Of a stretch of 64,000 bases of DNA, positions 43,626-52,717 are shown in pieces. A program made the translations under genes and the position numbers. The stretch is from Taibaiella lutea (GTDB lineage Bacteria > Bacteroidota > Bacteroidia > Chitinophagales > Chitinophagaceae): NCBI RefSeq assembly GCF_008629695.1, contig NZ_VWSH01000001.1:337990-401989 (forward strand), written 5' to 3'. The notes under the pieces were generated by a model, which worked only from the letters and a program-made list of their open reading frames with translations, was not told the DNA's origin and did not search any database. Within the stretch, counting starts at the first letter, position 1, and every line of letters starts with the position of its first letter.

Positions 43626-46409
43626 ATGGAAGATTTTTCGTACATCACAAATTCGCATCCGGCTTATATTGAGTCTGTTTATAACGACTATCTGATTAAT
43701 CCTAACACGGTTGACCCTGAATTAAAGAAATTTTTTGAAGGTTTTGATTTCGCCATTTCCAAATCAAATGGCAACGGAAAGGCTGCAACAGCGCCAACCA
43801 CAAGTACCACGACTACAGAACAAGTTGCTTTTGGCTCTTATGTTACGGCTCCTACGGGTTTAAATAAAGAGTTTGGAGTTTATGAACTAATCCGCGCTTA
43901 TCGTAAAAGGGGGCATCTTATTGCAACTACAAATCCGATTCGCCCGAGAAAAGACCGTACACCTCATCTGGAATTATCAGAGTTCGGCCTTACGGAAGCG
44001 GATATGGAAACTTCGTTTTATGCAGGTCATTTTATCGGTCTGGATAAAGCGCCGTTGAAAGATATTTATGCCAAGCTTAAAAAAATATATGCAGGTAATG
44101 TAGGTATTCAATATACTTATATGAACAGAATGGAAGCGAACATCTGGGCGCAAAACCATTTTGAGGAATTAATGCAACAGAAATTCACTTTGCCGGAACA
44201 AAAAAGGATTCTGGAGAAATTAAATTATGGTGTTATTTTCGAAAAATTCCTGAATACCAAATTCATCGGCCAGAAACGTTTCGGGCTTGAGGGCGGAGAA
44301 AGTATGATTCCGGCATTGGATGCTATGATCAATACTGCTGCTGAAGGCGGAGTGAAGGAAGTAGTGATTGGCATGGCGCATCGTGGCCGTTTGAATGTGC
44401 TTACGAATATCATGCGCAAAACCTACGACCAGATTTTTTCTGAATTTGAAGGAAATATGCCGTCAGACATGACCATGGGAAGCGGCGATGTGAAATACCA
44501 TTTAGGTTTCCGCAGTATTGTAAAGACGCCTGCAGGTAAAGATGTAAACCTTCAATTATTGCCGAATCCTTCTCACCTTGAGGTAGTAGATCCGGTTGTG
44601 GCGGGTTTTTCAAGAGCGAAAGCCGATGTACTTTATAACAGTGAATACGATAATATTCTTCCTATATTGATTCATGGTGATGCTGCTGTTGCAGGACAGG
44701 GTGTCATTTATGAATTGTTGCAAATGAGCAAATTGAAAGGTTATGAAGTAGGTGGCACTGTTCACTTTGTAATTAATAACCAGATTGGTTTCACTACCGA
44801 TTTTGATGATGCACGTTCTGCAGATTACTGTACGAGTCTGGCTGCAATGGTTCATGCGCCTGTATTACACGTAAATGGCGATGATCCGGAGGCCGTGGTA
44901 AAGGCATCTATTTTTGCGATTAATTACCGTCAGGAATTCAATGAAGATATCTTTATTGATATGGTCTGCTATCGTAAACATGGGCATAATGAAGGTGATG
45001 AACCTAAATTCACACAGCCTGCAATGTATGCTTTGATAGACAAGCACCAAAATCCACGCGAGGTTTATACCCAATATCTATTAGACAATGGTGAGCCTGA
45101 GGCACAGCAAATGGCTAAAGATATGGAGCAGAAATTCTGGAACGAATTGCAGGCCCGCCTGGATGAAGTAAAACAAAAGCCTTTACCATATACGTATCAG
45201 GAACCGGAAAAAAAATGGCAGGAATTGAGAAAATCAAAGCCTGAAGATTTCCATGCTTCTCCGGACACTTCTATTCCGGAAGCTGAAGTAAAGGATTTGT
45301 TTGCGAAATTAATGGCTATTCCGGAAGGTTTCAGTCCATTAAAGAAAGTGGATAAACTACTGAAGGATAAATCCAAATTATTAGAAACAGAGAACAAGGT
45401 AGATTGGGCAACAGGTGAATTACTGGCTTATGCAAGCTTAGTTGCAAAAGGCCATGATGTTCGCCTGAGTGGTGAAGATGTAAAACGTGGTACTTTCTCT
45501 CACAGACATGCCTGCCTGAGAGATGAAAACAACAACAATGAATATAGCCGTCTGAGTAATCTTGGCGAAGGTCAGGGCGAGTTCTATATCTACAATTCTT
45601 TATTGAGTGAATATGCTGTATTGGGCTATGAATATGGTTATGGCATGGCTAATCCGAGCAACCTGGTACTTTGGGAAGCACAATACGGAGACTTTGTAAA
45701 CGGAGCCCAGATTGTGATTGACCAATATATTACGAGTGCGGAACAAAAATGGGCTACGCAAAACGGACTTGTAATGCTATTGCCTCATGGTTATGAGGGT
45801 GGCGGACCGGATCATAGCAGTGCGCGCCTGGAAAGGTTTTTACAACAAGCGGCAGAGAACAATATGTTTGTTACAAACATTACCACTGCTGCCAACTTCT
45901 TCCATGCATTGCGCCGTCAACTGGCATTGCCGTTCCGCATTCCGATGATTAACTTCTCTCCGAAAGCAAACCTTCGTCATATACGTTCTTATTCTGACGT
46001 AAGTGAATTTACAAAAGGCGGGTTCAAAGAGGTTATAGATGATCCGAATGTGAAGGATGTTTCAAAAGTGAAACGTGTATTGCTTTGCACCGGTAAGGTT
46101 TATTTTGATTTAAGCGAAAAACAATTAAGCGAAGGCCGCGAAGATGTTGCCATCATTCGTCTTGAGCAGATTTTCCCGCTGCCACAACAGCAATTGAATG
46201 CATTGTATGAAAAATACAAATCGGCACAATGGCTTTGGGTACAGGAAGAGCCTCGTAATATGGGCGCGGCTTCCTTCTTAAAAATGAACCTTGAGCATAT
46301 AAATATCGGTTACTTAACGCGTCAGGCAAGCGCTGCAACTGCTACGGGTTTTGCACGTAAGCATGTTCAGGAACAAAGCATGCTGGTAAATGAGGCATTT
46401 GCTTTGTAA
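43626..46409 (+). CDS. sucA: 2-oxoglutarate dehydrogenase E1 component
   Basis: 927 residues, full length. The thiamine-diphosphate enzyme decarboxylates 2-oxoglutarate and hands the succinyl group to the E2 lipoyl domain in the TCA cycle. The start (DFSYITNSHPAYIESVYNDYLINPNTVDPELKKFFEGFDF) is the E2-binding end. HRGRLNVLTNIM near residue 258, HGDAAVAGQGVIYELL near 349 and NNQIGFTTDFDDARSADYC near 383 are the TPP and substrate-contact motifs, with DDPEAVVKA near 419. The C-terminal domain contains GYEYGYGMANP. A terminator follows at 46437. No sucB is adjacent, so E2 and E3 must lie elsewhere. Confidence 0.96.
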   Translation: MEDFSYITNSHPAYIESVYNDYLINPNTVDPELKKFFEGFDFAISKSNGNGKAATAPTTSTTTTEQVAFGSYVTAPTGLNKEFGVYELIRAYRKRGHLIATTNPIRPRKDRTPHLELSEFGLTEADMETSFYAGHFIGLDKAPLKDIYAKLKKIYAGNVGIQYTYMNRMEANIWAQNHFEELMQQKFTLPEQKRILEKLNYGVIFEKFLNTKFIGQKRFGLEGGESMIPALDAMINTAAEGGVKEVVIGMAHRGRLNVLTNIMRKTYDQIFSEFEGNMPSDMTMGSGDVKYHLGFRSIVKTPAGKDVNLQLLPNPSHLEVVDPVVAGFSRAKADVLYNSEYDNILPILIHGDAAVAGQGVIYELLQMSKLKGYEVGGTVHFVINNQIGFTTDFDDARSADYCTSLAAMVHAPVLHVNGDDPEAVVKASIFAINYRQEFNEDIFIDMVCYRKHGHNEGDEPKFTQPAMYALIDKHQNPREVYTQYLLDNGEPEAQQMAKDMEQKFWNELQARLDEVKQKPLPYTYQEPEKKWQELRKSKPEDFHASPDTSIPEAEVKDLFAKLMAIPEGFSPLKKVDKLLKDKSKLLETENKVDWATGELLAYASLVAKGHDVRLSGEDVKRGTFSHRHACLRDENNNNEYSRLSNLGEGQGEFYIYNSLLSEYAVLGYEYGYGMANPSNLVLWEAQYGDFVNGAQIVIDQYITSAEQKWATQNGLVMLLPHGYEGGGPDHSSARLERFLQQAAENNMFVTNITTAANFFHALRRQLALPFRIPMINFSPKANLRHIRSYSDVSEFTKGGFKEVIDDPNVKDVSKVKRVLLCTGKVYFDLSEKQLSEGREDVAIIRLEQIFPLPQQQLNALYEKYKSAQWLWVQEEPRNMGAASFLKMNLEHINIGYLTRQASAATATGFARKHVQEQSMLVNEAFAL

Positions 46410-46436
46410 AGCGTAAATGAATATTTCAACAATAAT

Positions 46437-46466
46437 AAAAGACAACTCTCGGGGGTTGTCTTTTAT
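46437..46466 (+). terminator. Terminator of sucA
   Basis: AAAAGACAAC and GTTGTCTTTT form a stem with a loop TCTCGGGG and T-rich tail. Confidence 0.85.
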
Positions 46467-46572
46467 TATTTAAGTAGTTGCAAACATTGTGATTAACAAC
46501 TGTTTTTCGGGAATCATAATTATCATTACTTTAGGGATTGTATATTCGCAAAAAAACCAAACAAAGCCATTC

Positions 46573-47931
46573 ATGAATTTGCAGCTGCGCTCTCTTTTTC
46601 TGTTTGTTACATTTCTCTTTTTGATTTCAGGTACATCCAATGCGCAACGTTTCTGGGCAAAGGGCGATAAAATACATGACTTTCAGCATCAGTTCAGGAT
46701 TGATACTTTTTCCATTGAGGTGAGCGGCTTACCGGATTCCATCAACAGCAATTTCGGTATTGCCAAAATAGCAATAGATATTCTGCACAAACGTGTTTCG
46801 GATTTGAAAATAGAATTATTGTCTCCCGACGGGACTTCCATCTGGCTTACCAATCGTAACGGAAGGGATTCAGGCAGCCATTATATCGGCACTTCGTTCA
46901 GCAGCAATGGCTTCAATGGCTATATTCATCAGGGCACTGCGCCTTTTACGGGAGAATATATGCCGGACGGAAGAATAGAGTTCCTGAATGACGGACAAAA
47001 CCCTAACGGCACATGGAAGGTATTGGTCCAGGATTTGAAAGAAGGCATCAGCGGAGAACTTTATTATGCATGGATTCAATTTGAAAAAAACCCCATTCCT
47101 GTTTTTGTAAATGGCAGGTGTTCCATGAATAATCCTTCGGGATGTGTTGTTACAAAAGGTTATAATGACTCTGCTATGTTGCCCGACCTGTTAATGATTC
47201 CATCTTTTACGGTTAATCAGATACAGGAATACAAATGGAATGATCCTTTTTATCCCGGGCAGTTACGTTTTGCTGCAACAATGGGAAATGTGGGCGAAGG
47301 GCCATTGGAAATTTTTGGCAAAAATGAATGGTTTTGCGGCGATACACCTGCCAGAGACAGCGCTTCCAAATGTCCGAACGGCATGCATGTAAGGCAGAAA
47401 ATTTATCAGAATGTATATTACAAGGAAGGAAGCAAAATTGTAAAAAAAGAAAGATTTGCAGGGTATAATTATTATGATACAAAGCCCGGCCATAATCATT
47501 ATCATGTAGAAGATTGGGTGGCTTTCAGGTTAATGAAATATACTTTTGATACAAAAGGGAATATTACAAAGAAGCAACAGGTAGCACAGGGGCGCAAGGA
47601 AACTTATTGTCTGTTTGACTCAGGCATCTGTACGGAGCGGGACGGATTTTGTTATTATAACGACAGCACTTATACTGAAAAGAATTTACAGAACTACGGG
47701 CTTGGCACTTACACAGGTTGCCATGCCGAGTTTCAGGGAATTTCCGTTGGCGGTTATGATACTTACGGTATGATGTATGAGGGGCAGTACCTTGATTTAC
47801 CCAAAAATCTTGCATCGGGTACTTATTATCTTGAAATAGAAATTGACCCAAAACATAATTATCTGGAGAAAGACCGGAGCAATGATACTTATGTTCAGAA
47901 AGTGGAGATTGCCTTGCAGCAAGGAAATTAA
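46573..47931 (+). CDS. Secreted P-domain/lysyl oxidase protein
   Basis: 452 residues from the ATG at 46573, which has a good signal peptide (SLFLFVTFLFLISGTSNAQ); a GTG extension to 46489 is unlikely. Residues about 45-170 form a proprotein-convertase P domain (IAKIAIDILHKRVSDLKIELLSPDG...). Residues about 185-450 form a lysyl oxidase domain, with the copper motif GHNHYHVEDW near residue 304 and many paired Cys residues. Lysyl oxidases oxidise lysine side chains to aldehydes and cross-link matrix proteins. The P domain normally follows subtilisin-type proteases, so this is an unusual combination. Substrate and role unknown. Confidence 0.88.
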   Translation: MNLQLRSLFLFVTFLFLISGTSNAQRFWAKGDKIHDFQHQFRIDTFSIEVSGLPDSINSNFGIAKIAIDILHKRVSDLKIELLSPDGTSIWLTNRNGRDSGSHYIGTSFSSNGFNGYIHQGTAPFTGEYMPDGRIEFLNDGQNPNGTWKVLVQDLKEGISGELYYAWIQFEKNPIPVFVNGRCSMNNPSGCVVTKGYNDSAMLPDLLMIPSFTVNQIQEYKWNDPFYPGQLRFAATMGNVGEGPLEIFGKNEWFCGDTPARDSASKCPNGMHVRQKIYQNVYYKEGSKIVKKERFAGYNYYDTKPGHNHYHVEDWVAFRLMKYTFDTKGNITKKQQVAQGRKETYCLFDSGICTERDGFCYYNDSTYTEKNLQNYGLGTYTGCHAEFQGISVGGYDTYGMMYEGQYLDLPKNLASGTYYLEIEIDPKHNYLEKDRSNDTYVQKVEIALQQGN

Positions 47932-47989
47932 TATTGCCAAGCCTTCTACTGTTTCATTAATTCAGCTTTATTAAATCCAATAGCGGCGA

Positions 47990-49351
47990 TTATACCTCGC
48001 TTAAAAAATCGCGGAGCCACAATCCTGATTGTTTTACGATGCGTTCCTGTGTATCATAATCAACGTAGATCAAGCCAAATCTTGGATGGTAGCCTTCGGC
48101 CCATTCAAAGTTATCAGTAAGGCTCCACACGAAATACCCATCCACTTTTACGCCTTCGTTTTTCGCCTTTAATACTTGTAACAGGTGATCCTGAATATAT
48201 TTCGTACGTTGTTCGTCCATAACTTTTCCCTGCACTACTTTGTCGGGAAATGCCGCACCGTTCTCGGTTATTATAATCTTTCTTATTTTTTCATAAGTAC
48301 CGAACTTCTTTAAGATATGATATATAGAAGGCGGAAAAACTTCCCATTTCATATCGGTACAATCTACGTTACGCCGTTCTGCTTTTACAAGAGCAGCATG
48401 TATATATGGTGTAAAAACCGAAGCTTTTACTATTTCGCGGGTATAACATTGAAGGCCGATAAAATCGAAATCAAAAACCATATCCCTGTCATCATTACCA
48501 GACCTGTACCGATCGAGTTTCCGGAGAACAGGCACATCTGACTGCGGATAGCCCATGCCTATAAGCGGCTCAATAAAGGTCCTGTTTAACAAAGCATCTA
48601 CCCGGTGTGCCGCCATCTGATCGCGATACCGTAACGATGCCGGTTCTATATGGGTACAGGAAAACGTAGTACCGATATTTGCATGTGGAACAATGTTACG
48701 TAATACTCTGCCGGCTGCTGCTGTAACCAAGGTGGTATGATGTACGGCTTTCAGATAGTTTGTCAGCCCGCTTTTTCCGGGTGCATGAACCCCTAAAAAA
48801 TACCCGGCGCCTGTAAATACGGAGGGTTCATTCATGACCATCCAATTGCTTACACGATCACCAAAACTACGGGCACATAGCTCCGTATAATCTTCAAACC
48901 AGGAAACAATATCACGGTTTGTCCACCCTCCCTTTAATTCAAGTGCGTAGGGTAAATCCCAATGGTATAATGTAACCCAGGGTTCGATTCCGCATTCCAG
49001 CAAAAAATCAATTACTCTGTTGTAATAATCTATTCCACGCTGATTTACTTCGCCTATGCCGTTGGGCATTAATCGGGGCCAGCTTATGGAAAATCTGAAA
49101 TTGGGGATATTTAACGAACGTATGAGATTAATGTCCGTCTTGTATAAATTGTAGAAATCGCACGCTTTACGGGCATCCTGCGTGCCTTTTATTTTACTTT
49201 TCTGAGCAGTGAAAACATCCCAGATAGACAAGCCCTTACCGTCTGTATCATGTGAACCTTCAATCTGAAATGCCGCGGTGGATACGCCCCATTTGAAATC
49301 TTTTCCAAATGATTCTTTATTCAGCAAGCCATACGATTGTTCCTCCTGCAC
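47990..49351 (-). CDS. GH1 family beta-glycosidase
   Basis: 453 residues. Family 1 (beta/alpha)8 barrel: the acid/base Glu is in NWMVMNEPSVF near residue 173 and the nucleophile Glu in IIITENGAAF near residue 360. The start is GTG at 49351 (QEEQSYGLLNKESFGKDFKWGVSTAAFQIEG), the usual FKWGvsTAAyQiEG entry. It hydrolyses beta-glucosides or related sugars. It has no signal peptide, so it would act on sugars taken up in the cytosol. No transporter or regulator is adjacent. Confidence 0.93.
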   Translation of the reverse strand: MQEEQSYGLLNKESFGKDFKWGVSTAAFQIEGSHDTDGKGLSIWDVFTAQKSKIKGTQDARKACDFYNLYKTDINLIRSLNIPNFRFSISWPRLMPNGIGEVNQRGIDYYNRVIDFLLECGIEPWVTLYHWDLPYALELKGGWTNRDIVSWFEDYTELCARSFGDRVSNWMVMNEPSVFTGAGYFLGVHAPGKSGLTNYLKAVHHTTLVTAAAGRVLRNIVPHANIGTTFSCTHIEPASLRYRDQMAAHRVDALLNRTFIEPLIGMGYPQSDVPVLRKLDRYRSGNDDRDMVFDFDFIGLQCYTREIVKASVFTPYIHAALVKAERRNVDCTDMKWEVFPPSIYHILKKFGTYEKIRKIIITENGAAFPDKVVQGKVMDEQRTKYIQDHLLQVLKAKNEGVKVDGYFVWSLTDNFEWAEGYHPRFGLIYVDYDTQERIVKQSGLWLRDFLSEV

Positions 49352-49636
49352 AGGTAGTGTTCGTAAGGATTAATGAAGAAATGTAGATTGCATCGCTTTT
49401 AAAAAAAGCCATTCTTTAAAAAAAACGAGGTATTTGAATCTGAAATATTTCATACAATTTCTTTCAGACAAAGTAACGCCACAGATATAAATCAATAGTT
49501 ACGGCATGATTAAGGAATTGTTAGTCTTTTAAATGCTTTTCGCTTCAATAAAATTTATTTTTGTGGCTTTGATTATATTTGTTGTCATAAATGTTGTCGT
49601 AAAATCATTACATTTGCAGCCGTTTAATAATAAATT
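49352..49636. other. Intergenic region upstream of tRNA-Arg
   Basis: 285 bases between the GH1 gene and the tRNA, AT-rich. It contains the -7 box of the tRNA promoter (49609-49616) and the promoter of the GH1 gene. Nothing else stands out. Confidence 0.4.
49609..49616 (+). promoter_or_regulatory. -7 element of tRNA-Arg
   Basis: TACATTTG matches the consensus 21 bases before the mature tRNA. The closest TTG lies at 49582-49584, 24 bases upstream. Confidence 0.5.
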
Positions 49637-49708
49637 GGTCTTGTAGTTCAATGGATAGAATAGAAGTTTCCTAAACTTTAGATCCCAGTTCGATCCTGGG
49701 CGAGACCA
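49637..49708 (+). tRNA. tRNA-Arg (anticodon CCT)
   Basis: A 72-nt cloverleaf. The acceptor GGTCTTG pairs with CGAGACC (one G-T), the D-arm is GTTC/GAAT, the anticodon stem is GAAGT/ACTTT around loop TTCCTAA with anticodon CCT, the variable loop has 4 bases, and the T-arm is CCCAG-TTCGATC-CTGGG. The discriminator is A. No CCA is encoded. It reads AGG codons. Confidence 0.95.
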
Positions 49709-49740
49709 CTAAAAATTATAAAACCCAAAAGTATAAAATA

Positions 49741-49772
49741 CAATAGCAATGAGTTGAAACTCATTGCTATTG
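49741..49772. terminator. Terminator shared by tRNA-Arg and the L,D-transpeptidase
   Basis: CAATAGCAATGAGTT and AACTCATTGCTATTG form a perfect stem with a short loop, between converging genes. Confidence 0.85.
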
Positions 49773-49791
49773 TATTTATTGACTAAAGACT

Positions 49792-51465
49792 TTAATAAAA
49801 CTTCCTCATACTTTCGTCTCTTTTATACACGTCGTTAAGATACCGCAACTGATTACCGACACTGTCTTCTGCAACAGTCGCGTAAATGATATAAACCGGC
49901 AAACGGCGTCCTAATCTTTCTGTTTTTGTCTTCCGTGTTGAAATGATAGTATCTATCTTGTCGGCGGTAAATTTTTCATTATTCAGAATAATTTCCGCAA
50001 GCTGTTTCGGATTCTGGACACGCACGCAACCGGAACTCAAAGCTCTGTACCTGTTGCCGAAATTTTCTCTGTGGGGTGTATCATGCAGATAAATATCCCA
50101 GGCGTTCGGCAAATTAAATTTCACTTCACCCAAAGAGTTGTCGGCTCCGGGAGGCTGACGATAGGTATATCTTTTGTAATTGGAAATATTTACATTGCTT
50201 GTTACATCCTTACCCTTAGAATCAAATGCCCTGAGACCCTTTTTTGCCAAATAGGCACCACCTGATTTCCCTACGCCGGGACCAACATCGTTCTTTAGGA
50301 TTGTAGGCGGCACACCCCAGGGCGGATTAAATACTATATTGGTCATATTGGCCCATATAGTCGGTGTCTGACGCGAAACTTTACCAACCACTACCCTGCT
50401 GTGAAACTGTACTGCGTCATCTTTTATATAGTCTACTTCCATTAAAGGAATCGTCACCCAAACCTGTTCGCCTTTCAGGTTTCTTGGCAATGCTCTTATC
50501 CTGTCCATATTTAACCTAAGGTGACGTATATAATCATCCGGCATCTGCTGTAAGGAGGCAATGGTATTACTATCTAATGTTCCTGTATTTTTCAGTTGAT
50601 GGTAATATTGATAAGTGCTTATCCATCTTTTCAGCGTTTTAACCGTATCATCTTCAGATACGGCCACACCTTGCAGCTCCTTATTTAAAACCTGCATCAG
50701 AACGCTGTCATTCTTTAATGTTGCAATATGCTGCTTTGCATTTACATAATCAGAATCGTTCTTTAAATCCTGCCAGTTTATCAATGCCTTTTTCATCTGG
50801 TCATATATTTTTGAATCGGGCCGGAAAGTATCCAGGGATGGTAAAGTATTATCAGCTTTTAACGATGTAATAAGCAAAGCAGCACCGTAAAAGGAGGAAT
50901 CATTCCTGGCAAACCAAAGCGAATCGCCTTTTTTAATATCTATGCTGCCAAGCAATAAATCTTTGGTGGCAAGCAACCAGGAATTTGTAAGGTCTTTGTC
51001 GAAAGCTACCAGAGAATCGAAGGGGTGTTCTTTTTGATCCTGAAACTGTTGCAATCCGGCTTCCAATCCTGCTATTCCATATTTGCCCGTGTCTAATCCG
51101 TCTTCCTGAAGTGTTTTCAATTGACTGATCAATAAAGTAACGGATGGTTTCAGGCCTGAAGCATCCATCCATATTGGTTTGTATTCATTCAGTTTGTAAG
51201 CATAGGCTGTATTCAGCAGGCCGTTGTTATCTTTCATTAATTGCCTGTTGAATGTAGAATCGTCCGTATTGCAAGGCGGCAAATCCTTTTGAATGGCTTC
51301 CTTAAATGATTCCACATCTACATAATCACTACTGAAAATACTATTTACAGGGTTGCTATCTTTGCCTTGGTTACAAGAGCAACACATTATTAAAACATAA
51401 CATAAAAAGAAAGCACTAAAAATCAGATTTCCGGAACGCATAATTGTCGGTGGATGATAAAACAT
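49792..51465 (-). CDS. L,D-transpeptidase, YcbB-like lipoprotein
   Basis: 557 residues. A lipoprotein signal ends in LIMCCSC; the start could be the ATG at 51465 or MRSGNL at 51441. The N-terminal scaffold (about 60-320, helical, with LNTAYAYKLNEYKPIWMDASGLKPS) fits the YcbB type. The YkuD catalytic domain lies at about 340-500, with HDTPHRENFGNRYRALSSGCVRV near residue 465 providing the catalytic His and Cys. It would form 3-3 cross-links in peptidoglycan and confer beta-lactam tolerance. It is bounded by a terminator and stands alone. Compare the smaller enzyme at 4.4 kb. Confidence 0.92.
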   Translation of the reverse strand: MFYHPPTIMRSGNLIFSAFFLCYVLIMCCSCNQGKDSNPVNSIFSSDYVDVESFKEAIQKDLPPCNTDDSTFNRQLMKDNNGLLNTAYAYKLNEYKPIWMDASGLKPSVTLLISQLKTLQEDGLDTGKYGIAGLEAGLQQFQDQKEHPFDSLVAFDKDLTNSWLLATKDLLLGSIDIKKGDSLWFARNDSSFYGAALLITSLKADNTLPSLDTFRPDSKIYDQMKKALINWQDLKNDSDYVNAKQHIATLKNDSVLMQVLNKELQGVAVSEDDTVKTLKRWISTYQYYHQLKNTGTLDSNTIASLQQMPDDYIRHLRLNMDRIRALPRNLKGEQVWVTIPLMEVDYIKDDAVQFHSRVVVGKVSRQTPTIWANMTNIVFNPPWGVPPTILKNDVGPGVGKSGGAYLAKKGLRAFDSKGKDVTSNVNISNYKRYTYRQPPGADNSLGEVKFNLPNAWDIYLHDTPHRENFGNRYRALSSGCVRVQNPKQLAEIILNNEKFTADKIDTIISTRKTKTERLGRRLPVYIIYATVAEDSVGNQLRYLNDVYKRDESMRKFY

Positions 51466-51664
51466 AGGTATATCAAATATCAGGCCAAGTTTTTGATTAT
51501 TCTAATATTTTAGTTTTTTGTAACAAAATTCAGAGAAGATGATGGCGGAATTTCTGAAAGGAACATAAAGTCCGTATATCTATTCTGATGAAAACATTTA
51601 ATAACTATTACCTTAATAATAAAAATACAACGGCAACGTTTTCAAGTATCAAAACCTTTTACGG

Positions 51665-52180
51665 ATGGACAATATTACCTACACGCTTGCCGACATAAAC
51701 CAGACCTCCATTATAGCTGATTTCAGAATCAAATTCCTGTTAGATTTTGGTGGACCACAGCCGATTGAAATTCAAAATAAACTACGGGAAGAGTTGCACG
51801 AATATTTCAACAAACACCTTGTTAACAATTCCTATATCTGCTATTTTGCTTCTGTTGATGATAACATAGCAGGTATCGGAGGGATGAAAGTCATTGAATA
51901 TCCCGGCGGTTTTAAAAATCTTCAGGGAAAAAGAGGTTATATAATGAATATGTATACCTCGCCTGAGTTTCGCAAGAAAGGCATCTGCAGCACCATCCTT
52001 AAGAAATTAATGGAAACTGCAAATAATATGGGTATCTATTCATTTGAATTACATGCTACAAAAGAAGGAGAACCCGTTTACATAAAACAAGGATTTGAAA
52101 AGCACGACGAGCCCACTTACAGAAAATGGGATGAAGCTCAATTAAATAATTCTTTTAACCCTTCTCCAGTAGTTTTTTAA
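51665..52180 (+). CDS. GNAT-family N-acetyltransferase
   Basis: 171 residues. The acetyl-CoA loop reads MYTSPEFRKKGICSTILKKLM near residue 97 (the R/Q-x-x-G-x-G/A pattern appears as RKKGIC), and the rest follows the beta-alpha GNAT fold with KEGEPVYIKQGFEKHDEPTYRKW near the end. It acetylates a small molecule or protein N-terminus. Its 3' end overlaps the convergent SRPBCC gene by 26 bases. The substrate is not known. Confidence 0.87.
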   Translation: MDNITYTLADINQTSIIADFRIKFLLDFGGPQPIEIQNKLREELHEYFNKHLVNNSYICYFASVDDNIAGIGGMKVIEYPGGFKNLQGKRGYIMNMYTSPEFRKKGICSTILKKLMETANNMGIYSFELHATKEGEPVYIKQGFEKHDEPTYRKWDEAQLNNSFNPSPVVF

Positions 52181-52589
52181 GGCTTTCCAACATCATGTTC
52201 CAGTTCTTTTCAGATGATTCTCTGGCTTTCTCTGTTGCATTTTTATCCTGGCTAAGCTTTACTTCCGTTTGATCTTTATCCGGATGCAAGGTTACCGTAA
52301 CAGTATGATAATTTTCTTTTGAGTCGGCAGTTCCTTCAGAAGGACTGAAATGGGTGTATTTTAACTTTTGCTGAGGAATAATTTCAAGGATTTCACCTTT
52401 GTCTTCATAGGTTTTACCATCCATTTCCCCTTTCCAGGTTATGCTGCTGCCTTTTTCCCAATCGGACGTTACGGTAGTTCCAAACATATATTGCTTAATA
52501 ATCGCAGGATTCACAAAAGCATCCCAAACAGTGTCGACCGTTGCATTTATTTGAATCTGTGCGTTTGCAATCAAATTATCTGATGACAT
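52155..52589 (-). CDS. SRPBCC/AHSA1-domain protein
   Basis: 144 residues from the ATG at 52589 (MSSDNLIANAQIQI); an upstream GTG is less likely. The START-like fold is clear: DTVWDAFVNPAIIKQYMFGTTVTSDWEKGSSITW near residue 16 and the C-terminal helix EKARESSEKNWNMMLESLKKLLEKG. AHSA1-type proteins bind hydrophobic ligands or stimulate Hsp90; in bacteria many have no known role. It converges with the acetyltransferase and overlaps it by 26 bases. Confidence 0.85.
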   Translation of the reverse strand: MSSDNLIANAQIQINATVDTVWDAFVNPAIIKQYMFGTTVTSDWEKGSSITWKGEMDGKTYEDKGEILEIIPQQKLKYTHFSPSEGTADSKENYHTVTVTLHPDKDQTEVKLSQDKNATEKARESSEKNWNMMLESLKKLLEKG

Positions 52590-52664
52590 AACTCTTAATC
52601 TTTGGTTATAATGTGAAAACACAAAGTATTACTGTTTGTTCGGGTTCATCGGAAAATATAAAAC

Positions 52665-52695
52665 AAAAGCCGCAACCTATTCAGGTTACGGCTTT
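52665..52695 (-). terminator. Terminator of the M56 gene
   Basis: AAAGCCGTAACCTGA and TAGGTTGCGGCTTT on the minus strand form a stem (one mismatch) followed by TGTTTTA. Confidence 0.75.
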
Positions 52696-52717
52696 GCCAA
52701 TGTGTATGAAATGCCAG

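Noticed and set aside
46489-46572. GTG start at 46489 for the P-domain/lysyl oxidase protein
   Set aside because: The ATG at 46573 is followed directly by a normal signal peptide; the extension adds a second hydrophobic stretch without need.
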